Below are positions 12,913 through 24,620 of a stretch of DNA of 64,000 nt, in pieces. Position numbers and translations under genes: made by a program. Position 1 is the stretch's first letter, and each line of letters opens with the position of its first letter. Under the pieces are notes generated by a model that ran no database searches, was not told the DNA's origin, and saw only the letters and a program-made list of their open reading frames with translations. Source of the DNA: Rhabditoides inermis (Eukaryota; Nematoda; Chromadorea; Rhabditida; Rhabditidae); assembly GCA_963966185.1 (NCBI GenBank), contig CAWZYM010000264.1, positions 1-64,000 of the forward strand, written 5' to 3'.

Positions 12913-14000
12913 TCACACTGACGGTGTGACCGGTTTCGGTGTGTTCGCCCGTGCGCTGACGGCGTTCCTTCCTCTGCCCAGCTTGACGACGCCTCTTCGG
13001 AGAGATCCATCGAATGCGAGCATGATGAACGGGGGAGACAGCGTGAACATATCCACTGCGAACGGAACCAGCTTGGCGCAGTAGACTATCAAACAATGCG
13101 GCAGCACTCCACTCAGAGACACGAAGCGAATGAGCTGAAAAGAATCACGGTTACATGAGTTTGAGAAAAAAACACTTACGATTATTACAAACTGCGTTAG
13201 ATAAAGAATGAATTGTGTGAATGCAATTTTGAAGAGTTGAATTTGAATTTTTGATCGCACATTCCGTTTAATGATCAATACGTAGGTTGCAACGTTGAAT
13301 GTAGTTAGTGCAATCGTAGTTACACCGGAGTAGTACAAAAGAATTTGGAACATGGCACCATTCTGAAAAAAAGATCAGTGTTCTGTAATATTGAACCAAC
13401 CTCAGCGGGTGTGAACGAATATTTGTTTTCAGCGGTATTGTAAACGTATTCGACCGTGTTCAAAAGAGCACGAGTTGAACATGCTATCGGCAAAATGAAC
13501 ATTACAAAATAACGGAAAAGGCGAATCCTTTTCCACACCTGAATGATATAAATAGAACTGTAAATATTCAACAAACAAACAAGTTCAGACGAGATGGCGA
13601 AAGCTACTGTTATGAATCTGTGAAAAATGGATATGAGCGCAAATGACCAGCACATGAAAGTAGCAACAAAGGAGATGAAGAAAATGAAAGACGAAGGAAT
13701 GCCGCTCAAGAATTCGTAAACGTTTGAGAAAATACTGTCTTTTGTTGTCAGATTGGAGAGTTTTGTTGCTAGCAGTGTTTCGATCCAGAACGAAAAATGC
13801 TGGAAAAAAAATCAATATTGAAAAAAATCATTATTGCTTTGTAAAACGTGATGAATGCACACCAAAACTGCACACGAGATGACGTGGTTTACGTGAAAGC
13901 GGCTGTAGGCTGATCTATGTTTGTGGATCACATAAACAACGATAGAATAAAGTGTAAGACATGGAATGCCATACAGTAGATACACGAAAAACAACCACAT
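12913..14000 (-). CDS. serpentine-type seven-transmembrane chemoreceptor
   Basis: Probable G-protein-coupled chemosensory receptor of the nematode-specific serpentine superfamily. Exons (minus): 14000-13863, 13799-13401, 13362-13180, 13134-12913; all junctions GT-AG and in frame, giving 313 residues, the usual length. Hydrophobic segments: TM1 about residues 5-25 (LLYGIPCLTLYSIVVYVI), a second near 35-48, TM3 about 80-105 (SFIFFISFVATFMCWSF) ending in HRF, TM4 about 143-162, TM5 about 183-210, TM6 about 225-243, TM7 about 246-283. The end (DMFTLSPPFIMLAF then a basic tail) resembles the gamma class (Srg), but the class assignment is from memory of family style. It stands alone without tandem paralogues, which is unusual for these families. 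An upstream extension is possible but not needed. Confidence 0.8.
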
Positions 14001-14473
14001 AGCGTTGAAAAGTGTCTTTTAATGAGTCTAAAACAGTGATATAGTAAGATAAAACATTTATGCTCGACAAGATAGACAACAGAAATCAAACAGAACTCAT
14101 TTGAATGACGCAAAAAGCGTGCTTCTTCGTTCACATATGTGCTGAACCGTTATGTGTGGTGTAACTGTTATGAGAGTTATTTTTGTGGGAAACACACGAG
14201 TAAGATAACACAAAAGTAGACATGTTTTCATACTTCTAGAAAATAAAATATTCAATCTTTTGTTTCGCCATTTTTCTCAGACAAGACACAAGACACAAAG
14301 ACGACGAGAAAAAAGCGTGTGAAAAGTACATATTGAAACATATATTGACACATCACACAGGCAAACAAGAAACTGGAACATTGGTTGCGAATGAGATGGA
14401 GAGATGAAGAATGATACAGAAAAAGAGACAACCCTTTATTAATCTGCTTCTATTCATCAATTGAACTATTTAA

Positions 14474-15255
14474 TGGCGCGCTTTGGTAAACAACTTTCTG
14501 AGGGCATATCAAACACGCAATCTCACTGTTCTAGTAAAAGCTTATGTAACATACATTCGCTGTAAGCTTGAGTATTGTACAGAAGTGTGGAGCCCATCTA
14601 GCGTGCGCATGGTGAACCTGTTAGAGGGCGTGCAACGCTATTTCACGCGACGCATCTGCCATCGAGCCGGTCACCTCTCCCTCGGATATTCTGAGAGGCT
14701 CCGCCTGCTGGATCTCGTGACACTTGAGTCTCGTAGATTCTTGAATGACGTCACTTTCCTCTTCAAGGTTGCCCACCATATTTCACCGTTTGATGCAGAT
14801 GGTATATTAAATATCATCCCAACGTCAACAAGGCGTTCACATAACATGTGAATTATCCCTTCTTTTGATCCTGCGAACAAACTACTCACGAGCATTCACA
14901 GAGCCTATACTTACTGAAATAGCTTTTCTTCTGATGTGGTGGGAGTGCGAAGTGCGGAGCGGTTCAGGGGGCTTGTCAGAGCTGGATCTGGCGGTTTCCC
15001 GTCGTCTCGAATTCGTGCATCATGACTGGAGAATTTGGACGTCTCTCACACGTCATCTCTTTTGCACATGTATCTGTGTCCCCACATTCCACACGTTTCA
15101 TTTCGCCTTTGTCTCCGCCAGTACCCTTGAGCAAGGCGCGGTAGTAGCTCATTCTGTTTACCCCCCCCCCCCCGTATTATCACTGTAACGTCTTTCTGCA
15201 ACTCGCACATTTTAATCACCCATATATGCGATAAATTGAATTGAATTGAACTGTG
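14474..15255 (+). pseudogene. 3' end of a non-LTR retrotransposon (CR1/Jockey-like reverse transcriptase C-terminus)
   Basis: The frame 14483-14851 reads as the region after the polymerase domain of LINE reverse transcriptases: a Tyr-rich block (YVTYIRCKLEYCTEVWSPSS), then VQRYFTRRICH, then ERLRLLDLVTLESRR. Everything 5' of this (endonuclease, catalytic YxDD) is absent, so it is 5'-truncated as expected of incomplete retrotransposition. About 400 bp of 3' UTR follows and ends near 15235-15255 in TTGAATTGAATTGAA-type short repeats, typical of CR1-like tails. Confidence 0.75.
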
Positions 15256-15553
15256 TAATTAGAGTTTGTCCTCTCTCATTGTTCAGACGAAAAAACATTT
15301 TTGCGTAATCACGTTGTACGTTGTGACAAACCATCGATGAAGAATTGCTTTAGGGTATTCCAATTAGCGCTACTTGCCACCACGCATGGTGCGGGAATAC
15401 GATTTGAACATTTGAACTGAAGATTTGGCGGGAACTTTGAGCGAGCTAGTAAAAAAACATAGTTTTTATGCGTATGATAAACATCACATTTCTAACCATT
15501 TCCAAGGTAATGAGTTTGGCATTTCATTAACATTGGGATTGGTGTAATAGTAC

Positions 15554-15560
<7 letters not shown>

Positions 15561-15612
<52 letters not shown>
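15561..15612 (+). repeat. (GA)n microsatellite
   Basis: About 26 uninterrupted GA units between the retrotransposon fragment and the Tc1 element. Confidence 0.9.
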
Positions 15613-15614
<2 letters not shown>

Positions 15615-15920
15615 ATAAGAACCGAAACTCCCTGACTGTACATATTTGCACATATCTGAGGTAGAAAAAAATGCAACAACAGATGTTCAAACAACAAACT
15701 TTTTTGATATGGAAATTAAAATGTGAAACACATCGAACTGAACATTCAGCCTAAACAACAAATACGAAGACCAAAAAACTCGTGTCTCCGACCAGATTGT
15801 GCAGTAATGAAGCGTTGGCGGGTCATTCTAATTTTCGTCTGCATCCGTGGCAGTGGCAGATTCGAAAGTAACGCAGAATCGTCGTTCTTTCGCGAGAATT
15901 GCATATGTGTTAGGTTAATA

Positions 15921-17465
15921 CAGTGGCAGTCAAAAAGGTATCACACATTGGGTTTTGCTCTCTAAAACTATTTAATGAAAGATAGAGCTCCCATCTTTTG
16001 CACACCGTATTCTGGACTTTATTTGAACCTGATAGCATGCTTCACATTTAAATGCCTCTATTCTCCCGGTAACAGTAGGCGGATTACTGCATTTACAAAA
16101 TCATCATTTTCTCGTTTTTAACTTTGAAAAATTTCTGTGACCAAACCACACTTCCAAAAAAGTTCTACCCACCGTTTTCGGGTAAAACCATTCATTCAAA
16201 ACATTTTGATTTCATTTTACGTGATTAATTACTTGAATTTAAATGAGCAATAAAGAAACAACATCAAATAGTTGCAAATCTCTAATTTTAACGAAGCCTA
16301 ATTAGACTATAAAATGATATAATGGCCTGAAACTCTCTCAGTACTTCGTAGGGTGTCCCTTGTTCACAATAACGGCATGGCAGCGGCGGGGCATCGAATC
16401 GATCAGCCTGTGGAGGGTCGCGGCACTAGTCACCCAGTTTAATGTGTGCCGCACTACGGTATCTAAGGTGCTCAAGAAGTACTCCGACACTCACGATATT
16501 TCTCTTCCGAAGAGTTCTGGTCGTCCTAGGATTGCTTCTTCCACTACGGATCGAAACATTTTCCGGATCTCGAAAGAGAATCCGCGGGCGACCGCGCTAC
16601 GCCCGAGATCGTTCTCAATCTATTGGAGATCGTTCTTGAGATCGTTCTCAAAGGTTCTCCGGAAAGTGCAGCCGTGGATTTGGCAAACTCATGGTCGGAA
16701 CTACGTCTTCCAGCAAGACAATGACCCGAACCACTCCTCCAAGCACATCAAGATCGGTTTATAGAAATGTCTAATTTTGTCAGTGCACCATCTTCTTTTA
16801 GGACGTGTTCAACAAGGGTAAGTGGAGAGTCGTGGAATGGCCGAGCCAGTCGCCGGACCTCAACCCAATGGAGCACCTCTGAGAAGAGCTCGATCGGCGG
16901 ACTCGCACGGTTCGGGTCAAGAATGCGGACGAGAAGTTCGCGTTGCTCGAGCAGGAGTTAAAGAAGATCGAGCTTGCGACCCTCCACAAGCTGATCGATT
17001 CTATGCCAGGCCGTTATCGTGAACCAGGGACACCCTACGAAGTATTGAGACCATTATAATATTTTATAGTATAGTTAGGCTTTGTTAAAATTAGAGATTT
17101 GCAACGATTTGATGTTGTTTCTTTATTGCTCATTTAAAATCAAGTAACTAATTATGTATTATGAAATCAAGGTGTTGTTAGATGCCCAATGAATGGTTCT
17201 ACCCAAAAATGGTAGGTAGAACTTTTTTTGAAAGTGTGGTTTGGTCACGGGAATTTTTCAAAGGTAAAAACGAGAAAATGATGATTTTGTAAATACAGTA
17301 ATCCGCCTACTGTTACCGGGAGAATAGAGGGAGGTCAATATGGAGCATGCTATCAGATCCGAATAGAGTCCAGAAAACGGTGTGCGAAAGATGGGAGCTC
17401 TATCTTTCATTTGAATAGTTTTAGAGAGCAAAACCCAATGTGTGATACCTTTTTGACTGCCACTG
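15921..17465 (+). mobile_element. Tc1/mariner transposon with 447-bp terminal inverted repeats
   Basis: It starts CAGTGGCAGTCAAAAAGG and ends in the reverse complement, flanked by TA at 15919-15920 and 17466-17467, the Tc1/mariner target duplication. The arms 15921-16367 and 17019-17465 match with scattered changes and small indels, exceptionally long for Tc1 but known in some members. Only about 650 bp lies between them. It sits inside another dispersed repeat (see 7454-9011). Confidence 0.9.
16400..17058 (+). pseudogene. Tc1-type transposase remnant
   Basis: 16400-16764 encodes a helix-turn-helix region (VCRTTVSKVLKKY then SGRPR and ENPRATA) and, after an apparent internal deletion, the block YVFQQDNDPNHSS containing the second catalytic Asp. 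A different frame from about 16805 continues WPSQSPDLNPMEHL, then a TGA where Tc1 proteins have Trp, then a typical C-terminus to 17058. The first catalytic Asp region is missing and at least one frame change is present, so the enzyme is dead. Confidence 0.85.
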
Positions 17466-17510
17466 TATACTTTTTTAATAATACTCCGAGTCAGAAATAA
17501 GTCGCCACTG

Positions 17511-18551
17511 TTTCTTTAAAAACAAAAATTGCATGTGATAAGGAGAGTCCGTATGCTAAGCGAATGACGATTTCAAAATCCTGTTCGAAATTTCTCATTC
17601 AACAACTCGCTAAGTTCTGATAAAACCTTTTGCTGCCAAAATCAGCCTTATCGTAAGCACTGGAAGTTCTCTTCTCACGTGCTTTCTCGATCGTGATACG
17701 TCATTGCGCATCTTGTTATGTAAACAGAGTGATTTAGGAATGTGTAATGACGCATGTTTCATCCTCGCTGGTGTATAGTGTTACCGCGCATGACCCCTTT
17801 TTTTACGAGAGACGGTCTTAGAAAGTTGTATGTAAAACATTAAACAAAGATCAGAACTAATTAGATTCATTAGGTTTTTTTATATTAGATTCAGAATCTA
17901 TTAGATGTTTGCAATTCGATTAAGTTTCGCATGAGTACTCAAAATCAAACCGGCGGACCGCTGCTTGCTAATAAGCGAGAGCGTTTTAAAAAATGATCGC
18001 GAAGTGGCCAGTTCCAGATGCAAGGGTGGCATGGTAGAATGTCCGGAATCTTCTCGTCGCGGATGCGGATAGTAAGCTGACAGAAATAAGGTATCATTTT
18101 AACCGTTCATGTTTATTTGAAAACAAGTTGTCAAAACAAAACCTTTTGTGTATCTGTTACCAGCCCACTGCGAGATTCTATGAACGTGATCGGCGTTTCG
18201 ATATAAATTGTGAGGGTTTATGTTACTTATGACCTTTTTTCATTCCCAGGTGCTTTCCTATTTTAGACATTCGCACTCATCTTTTTTTAAATATCTGGCT
18301 TTTTCAGATAATCTTTCAAACATACTTACTTTGTAGAAACTTTTGCGATCGTCAACAGTCGCTCTCTCTTCACTTCAATATCAAGACAATCTTCGCAAAA
18401 AAAACGTCTAATGGAATCAAATACAATCGCATTAACAACATAGCTTGTTTAAGCGGAGCCGGATTAACCTACAGTTGTACTGATCTACTCTCGCACGGGC
18501 AGAAAACTCTAAGCTGGGAACTGGGAGCTCAATTAAAGCAACTTTCGTAGT

Positions 18552-18596
<45 letters not shown>

Positions 18597-18813
18597 TTCC
18601 TGTTTCCTGCATCCCCAGATTCCCACCCCACACACAAAAAAAATTGAATTCCCTCAACCATATTATGCAATTACCCAATAACAGGCTCTCGTCCATGCTC
18701 CATGATTGACGACCGGCGGGCGGCCATATCCCCCCCATTGTCGTCGGTCATCAAACCGCGCGCGCGCGCGCCGGCAAAAAGCGGACCGTTCACAGAGGCG
18801 AGACCATTTTGAG
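17511..18813. other. upstream region of the collagen gene, no gene seen
   Basis: AT-rich sequence after the repeat end at 17495-17510, with a (CT)n tract at about 18558-18593. No coding region supported. The last part holds the promoter of the collagen gene. Confidence 0.5.
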
Positions 18814-18823
18814 TATATATATA
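18814..18823 (+). promoter_or_regulatory. TATA-like element before the collagen start codon
   Basis: TATATATATA ends only 16 bases before the chosen ATG (18840). If it works as a TATA box, transcription would start at or after that ATG, favouring the second in-frame Met at 18855 or a very short leader. Confidence 0.35.
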
Positions 18824-18839
18824 GTCGGCCGACGCGACC

Positions 18840-21800
18840 ATGCATCGCTCGGCGATGCTGACGCGCGGTCACGTCGCCTGCTATGCGTCCATGTGTGTCT
18901 CCTTGCTCGGCGTTCTCTCCGTGGCCGTCTACATGCCGCTCTTCTCCGCCCGCGTCAACACCATCCGCCAGCAGCTGGAGGGAGAGATGCACGAGTTCGC
19001 GAGGATCGAGGTGAGATCCGGTGTTGTTTTACCAAGCGCATTGTCAGTAGAATGAATCAGAACCCCTTCGAAGTGGTGTAGCACATTGTTACAATGAGGT
19101 AACTGAGGTTACGGTGAAAAACAGTGTGACAACGAGTTTTCATGGCACGGTCCTTCCGTGGATGCGTACGAGCTATCGGTGATGCTCGAGATGATGGAAA
19201 CTTTTTATTTGACTAACTTACTATTTTTTTATTAAAAGTTTTAGTTGGACCAAGTTGGTATCATTTGCTTTTTGCGAGAAAACACTCTGTGTATCTTTTA
19301 CCATAGCATTTTTTTTTACCATAGCAGCTTCACTGTGCCCGGCTTTTGATCTCGCCTTCTGCACTTTGAGCAATGGCGGCTAGATCAAAGAAATATGACG
19401 TCATCGTATCACTTTTTACCGATTTTAACTACTTTACAGGGTACATGATCCCATAAATAAGATACCGTTAGAATCAGCGCGAAATGGCGAATCGTTCTAT
19501 GCTAATTAGAGCACGTCATGTGTCCAGTGAGAAAATGTTACATGATTTCGCCGGGCTCTCTGCAACTCACGTTGTGGTTCCTAGCCTTCTCTCTTGTTGT
19601 GGTTGAAAAATCGTTGGGCTATGCTATGACTATGATGTAGTATGTAGTGGCATAGTCTTCTTTTGACACCCTTTGCCAAGTAATTCTTTGAATCGGGAGG
19701 CAGCTTTCATCTTTATCTTCTAATTTACACGTATGTACACTAGACCAGCCGCTCCTTTCTTTCCTATATACTCTACGTCTCTGCGGCTTCTCGTCGTCTC
19801 GCTTGTCCACTACAACAAATGCACATCTGATATCATGTCTGCTTTCGGAAAACTGTTCCTGTTACACAAAAAAGTAATCCAGAATTGTATCCTCGAATCA
19901 AGATGTATCATGCTATGAATCCAAACAACCATGTATTTCCGGTACACCCTCTCATTTCCATGAGTAACACGTTTTTGTGTCCAAATGAATGTTTGAAAAA
20001 AGCAGAGGCGGGTTTTGCTTCGGTACTGACCTGACAACATCAACAACTCAAATAATCAAAAATAAAACCATGATTTAATTGCGTACGTGCCTACGAGTCG
20101 ATTTCAAAACCTGCACTTTTCTTGTGATATGAATTTTTGAACTCTTCAGACAAGGCAAAATCCGTTTCTGCGCACCGAAAAACTAATCAAAGATCGGAAT
20201 TTCACTGGTTCATAACATCATGAACGTTACATTCATGTCCCAACACGAGGTTCGAGAGTTTTCAGCCGCATCGTACGTGCTAACAAATCATGAATCAAAC
20301 ATTCTTTTTTGGCAATCTACTAAGTTAATGACAACATTGAAAATAATTGGAACTAGTAGAAAAACAACACAATTTGTTTTCGAGTTCTTAATAGCTGTTG
20401 TCATGTTGTCATACGTGAAGTTTTTTTTAATAATTGTTTCTTCTCCAATCCAAATACAGTATGCCGAAAACGGTTCCGGGTTGGGCAAACATTTGCGAAA
20501 TGACAGAGGCTCTGAGTGTGAAAAAAACGAGAGTCGTTCTCTGAAAAGACACTCTGAAAGGTTGGTCGCGATCTGTCATGCACAGTCAACAAACGTGAAG
20601 ATGTCCAAATGTATGAGAAGTTTTCAATATGGCTTAGGATTACTTGAATGTCAAACTACGAAAAAAGATGAATGATAATGACGCGCGTAACAAAGCCAGC
20701 CATTATGGAACTGAACATGTTTTGTGGATTACAAATCACACGTAAACCTTTTTCCATTAATGAACATTTCTGCCAAGCAGTACCTTTCTTTCTAGAAAGA
20801 GATCTGGCGGGAGCTTCGCATCGAGCGGTCAGGACGGAGAGTGATTCGCGCGGCGACAGAGGAGAAAACCGACGCTATGTGCGGTACGTCATCGAGCAAT
20901 GCGTATTTATTCATTTCTGTTCAGACTGTGACGAGATGAACTCGTGTCCGGAGGGACCTGCCGGACGTCCCGGAGTCGATGGAGTCGACGGTCTGCCTGG
21001 AGTGCCCGGAGAAGCCGGAGCGGTCAGTTCAATTAACACTTCTCACCAAGACCAAGAGTTGGCTCCCTCTAAAAGTTAAAGTTCCATCATTGCCTTGAAT
21101 GTACTGACATTTTCAGATAAGAAATTTGAAGTTCTATAGAATAGCGCTCATTAGAATATCGATGTTTTTGGTTTTTGTTCAGTGTGTTTTTAACATGAAA
21201 GTGACAATTTCACATTAATCACGTTGTTTGAGAGTGCTTTCATAGCTATATTAACACCGAAAATAGTTTTGTATTTACCAGGACCGTTCAGATGTGTTAG
21301 AGAAGAAAAAAAGTTGCGGAACTGAAACTACAAAAAAAAAGACACAAAGTGCTTTGTCAGATAGAAGCGTAGAACTGTAGCTATTAGTTCTTTTTCCCTC
21401 CCTCAGACTCATAAACTTGTCTCCTTGTAGGCGCTTTTCCAAACGCGCTGTTGTAAATCGGATCGAAAGTACAGCATACATGTATTCTTTCACACAATCT
21501 GTCAGCATATAAATAATCAGTAAATGTGTGTTCGCACTAATCGCAGATGTTGACAGATGTCTTCCGGCTTAACTGATTCGAGTTTAATTTGATGATCTCC
21601 AGCTGCTCTCGAAAAGAACGAGATTGTAAAGGGCGCTGAATGTGCTAGACCATGTACTTTTCAGACTTTAGTCGGAACTTTCTCCGCTAAGCACATATAC
21701 TATAACATCACAGAATCGGCATACGGTAGAGTTTCAATTCAAGTGATAAAAAGAAAGTTTTGCGGACAGTGTTTGATTTCAAAAGCAACGCGCGTTTGCA

Positions 21801-24620
21801 GCAAGACACCAAACATGAAACCGGAAACGCTAGTGTCTTGTTTCAGGTGGGTCTTCCGGGAGAGGTGCTCGACGACCTGTCTCCAGCGGGTGGGCCGTGT
21901 CGCGTGTGCCCGCCCGGACAGCCGGGCGCCGACGGATACCCCGGACCGCAGGGCGACATCGGCCCGCCGGTGCGTCCCCCCCACACACACACACACCTTC
22001 TTTCTTCATCTCGCGCTCTCGCGCTCTCTCTCTCTCTCTTATCAAGTTTGACTTCCGGGATCGAAAGATCGCGGCGCTGCAGAGGAACGCTATGTCATTA
22101 CCGCAAAAGCACCTGCGGCGCCTAAGCATGTTAAAGGGAATGTACCCTCTGGTTTTCGAACGGAGTTAGCATCGGAAATACATTTAAAAAAGACACACTC
22201 TTGTCTATTGTACCATGTGCCGCAGATGGCGGAGTAGTTCATCAACTGTGCTCGTTTGTGCACATTTCACACTTTGCTTTAGAAAGTGCGTATTCAAGTT
22301 CAAATTACAAAAAAAAAACTTCAAAACGACTCACGCATAACTTTTCTATGAGAAAGTACGTCATTTATGACATATTTCAACATCCCGACTGATGCTAACT
22401 CGACTTCGAAGATCAGAGGGTACACTCCCTTCTCAATGGGTGATCACTCAGGGTGCTGCTGGGATCGAGGGTCCGCGGGGCAGGGACGGCGCGGAGGGGG
22501 CGCCGGGTGTGCCGGGAGAGCCCGGCCAGCCGGGACAGACGGGCAACGAGGGCGAGCCGGGCGAGCCGGGCGTTGATGGAGTGCGCGGGGAAAAGGTGCG
22601 ATGATGTTAGAGCCAGCGGTCCGGCATTACGCGTTCATCGGGAATGTGGCGTAATGGTGAAAGAACTAAAGAACATTGCTTCATTCACGCGGCCTGACCA
22701 TCACAGGGTGAGCCGGGTGTGGCGGGAGAGCGCGGCTCGATCGGCCAGCCGGGCTATCCGGGAGAGCCGGGGCCGCCCGGCAATGCTGGACCACCAGGAC
22801 TCACCGGAGAGCGCGGATTGGTGGGACAGCAAGGTGGGCGACTGTTATTTGAATAGATGCTACTGTCATGTTACGAGCGCGTACAGTTTTTGCCATAACT
22901 CATGAAAGAGAGAAAGAGAGAGAGAGAGTGAGTGATTATACGGAAGTGATTATGTGTTGTTTTGGTGGTTACGCGGCTTGTTTAGTGCTTCTGACGATCA
23001 AGAACGGCAAAACCGCAAAACATCATAAATTTAGAGTATCGCGTTTCTCACTCAGAGATCACTCTAGCTACTTCCTCCCTTAGAGAGAATTAGCGGAGAA
23101 AATGCTAATCTCTACGTATTCGCTAGCACTGTAACAGCCTTAATTTACGATTCGAGAAGCATTTCCTTTCAATTAGCGGTCAATGCGCAAAAATCAGCCA
23201 GTAGTACTGTAATTTGTATCCTTGAGAGCAAAGTGAAGCGTTCGCAGAGACCGCTTCCGATTAGAGAGTGAAATTGCTCGACTGAAACAGCGGAAAATGC
23301 AAGGTGATTTCATGAGTTTGATAAGTTGAACTATGGATGTGCGACTTATCACTTCTTGGGACTACCATTTGTGCATGTGGTGTGGCAATAGTTGAGAATA
23401 ATCTTCCGCTATTGTGGATATCTGCGAAAAGAGAGCATGACAAGTCAGTACAGTTGAAACATTTTGATAGTTCATATTGCTTCGCTTGACACTATCATTT
23501 CCATGCAACTGTACGGCATCTGCTTATGAGATTGCATACGACTTTATTTTTAGTCGATGCTGGTCGTGTATTTCCTCAATGTTTTTTTCCAAATGAATTA
23601 CACAATATGAGAGATTATACCGTGTACCAGCGATCCTCTCGGTTGGATTTGCACGTGCAAAGAGCCCCGTGAATGTGCTCACAGCTTATTCAGAATGTAT
23701 TAACACTCGTTTTCTAGTTTCTAGTTCTAGAAACTCGCGACCAAGTTCCGCGTTTATAAATGACTGTGAGTGAAAGCGTATAATATCACGTTGCGATTTC
23801 TTCGCCTCAGACCGTGCCGGTCGCGGGTAAAAGTACGGTATACGCTTCGAGAATAAATTGTGAACATAAAGTGCAAACATCGAGTGCGAGCACTCCTGCA
23901 CTACAATTCCCTCGCGCCTGATTGACTTTTGCAGGTGTTTCTATGCTACTTCCGGATTTGAATGTGATGAAAGCGTGATTGAATGGGTGATAATCACACT
24001 GCACGCTATGACAAAAACATGTTCATGTATTGTGAAAGTAGCCTGTGTCATCCCTGGTACTTAGACGAAAGAAGGTGCAGCCTTATTAGGGCAGTTTTGT
24101 AGTGTGCCCTAATTGGAATTAACGTCCGAGCACAGTGTATGTGCCTGTGAGTGCGTTAGTGCGTGAGTGTGTGAGAGAAAGAGTAAGAGAGCACCCGTAA
24201 CCATGTTTGTGTAACCACTGTGGGGAAAGCGCACGCTCACAGATTTCACAAACTCACATGTACAAACGAGTGAACAAGAGCACAGCAAACTACGTACTGA
24301 CTTGGCAGGAAAGATAGTTGCCTCTATACCCTATTCCCCCTTTTTTCTCGATGCCAGCACTTTGTCTTGGCTCATTGCTGCAGATTAGCACTCGCGCGCG
24401 AGAAAGGAGGAAAGAGAGAAAAGGGGAAGGAAGAGACAGAGACACGATGCTGATTGCAGGTCTGCCGGGGCTGTCCGGTCCGCGCGGCGAGTTCGGGAGG
24501 GAGGGAGGGCCGGGCGAGGACGCGGGCTACTGCGAGTGTCCTTCCCGAAAGAAGAGGGACGAGACAGCTGACCACGACTCCCCAACCAACGCCACCCTCG
24601 TCCCCCTCTCACTGCTATGA
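18840..24620 (+). CDS. cuticle collagen
   Basis: Structural collagen of the nematode cuticle, secreted by the hypodermis. Exons: 18840-19010, 20796-20883, 20925-21022, 21847-21969, 22452-22595, 22707-22833, 24460-24620; all joins keep frame, giving 303 residues. Exon 1 is the nematode cuticle collagen N-terminal domain with a membrane/signal segment (about residues 11-35, [20 protein letters not shown]). Exon 2 carries basic clusters (RSGRR) suited to subtilisin-like processing. Cys pairs flank the triple-helix blocks ([17 protein letters not shown]), as in this family. Gly-X-Y repeats occupy exons 3-7 with short breaks. The tail after [11 protein letters not shown] is short and Ser/Thr/Asn-rich. 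The gene is unusually intron-rich and long for a cuticle collagen (introns of 1785, 824 and 1626 bp). I cannot assign a col number. Confidence 0.93.
22135..22430. mobile_element. TTNA-targeting MITE, copy in collagen intron 4
   Basis: The ends AGGGAATGTACCCTCTG and its counterpart CAGAGGGTACACTCCCT are inverted; the left flank is TTAA. The inner right side (GCTAACTCGACTTCGAAGATCAG) matches the copy at 49017-49321. The element ends 21 bp before the exon 5 acceptor. Non-coding. Confidence 0.7.
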
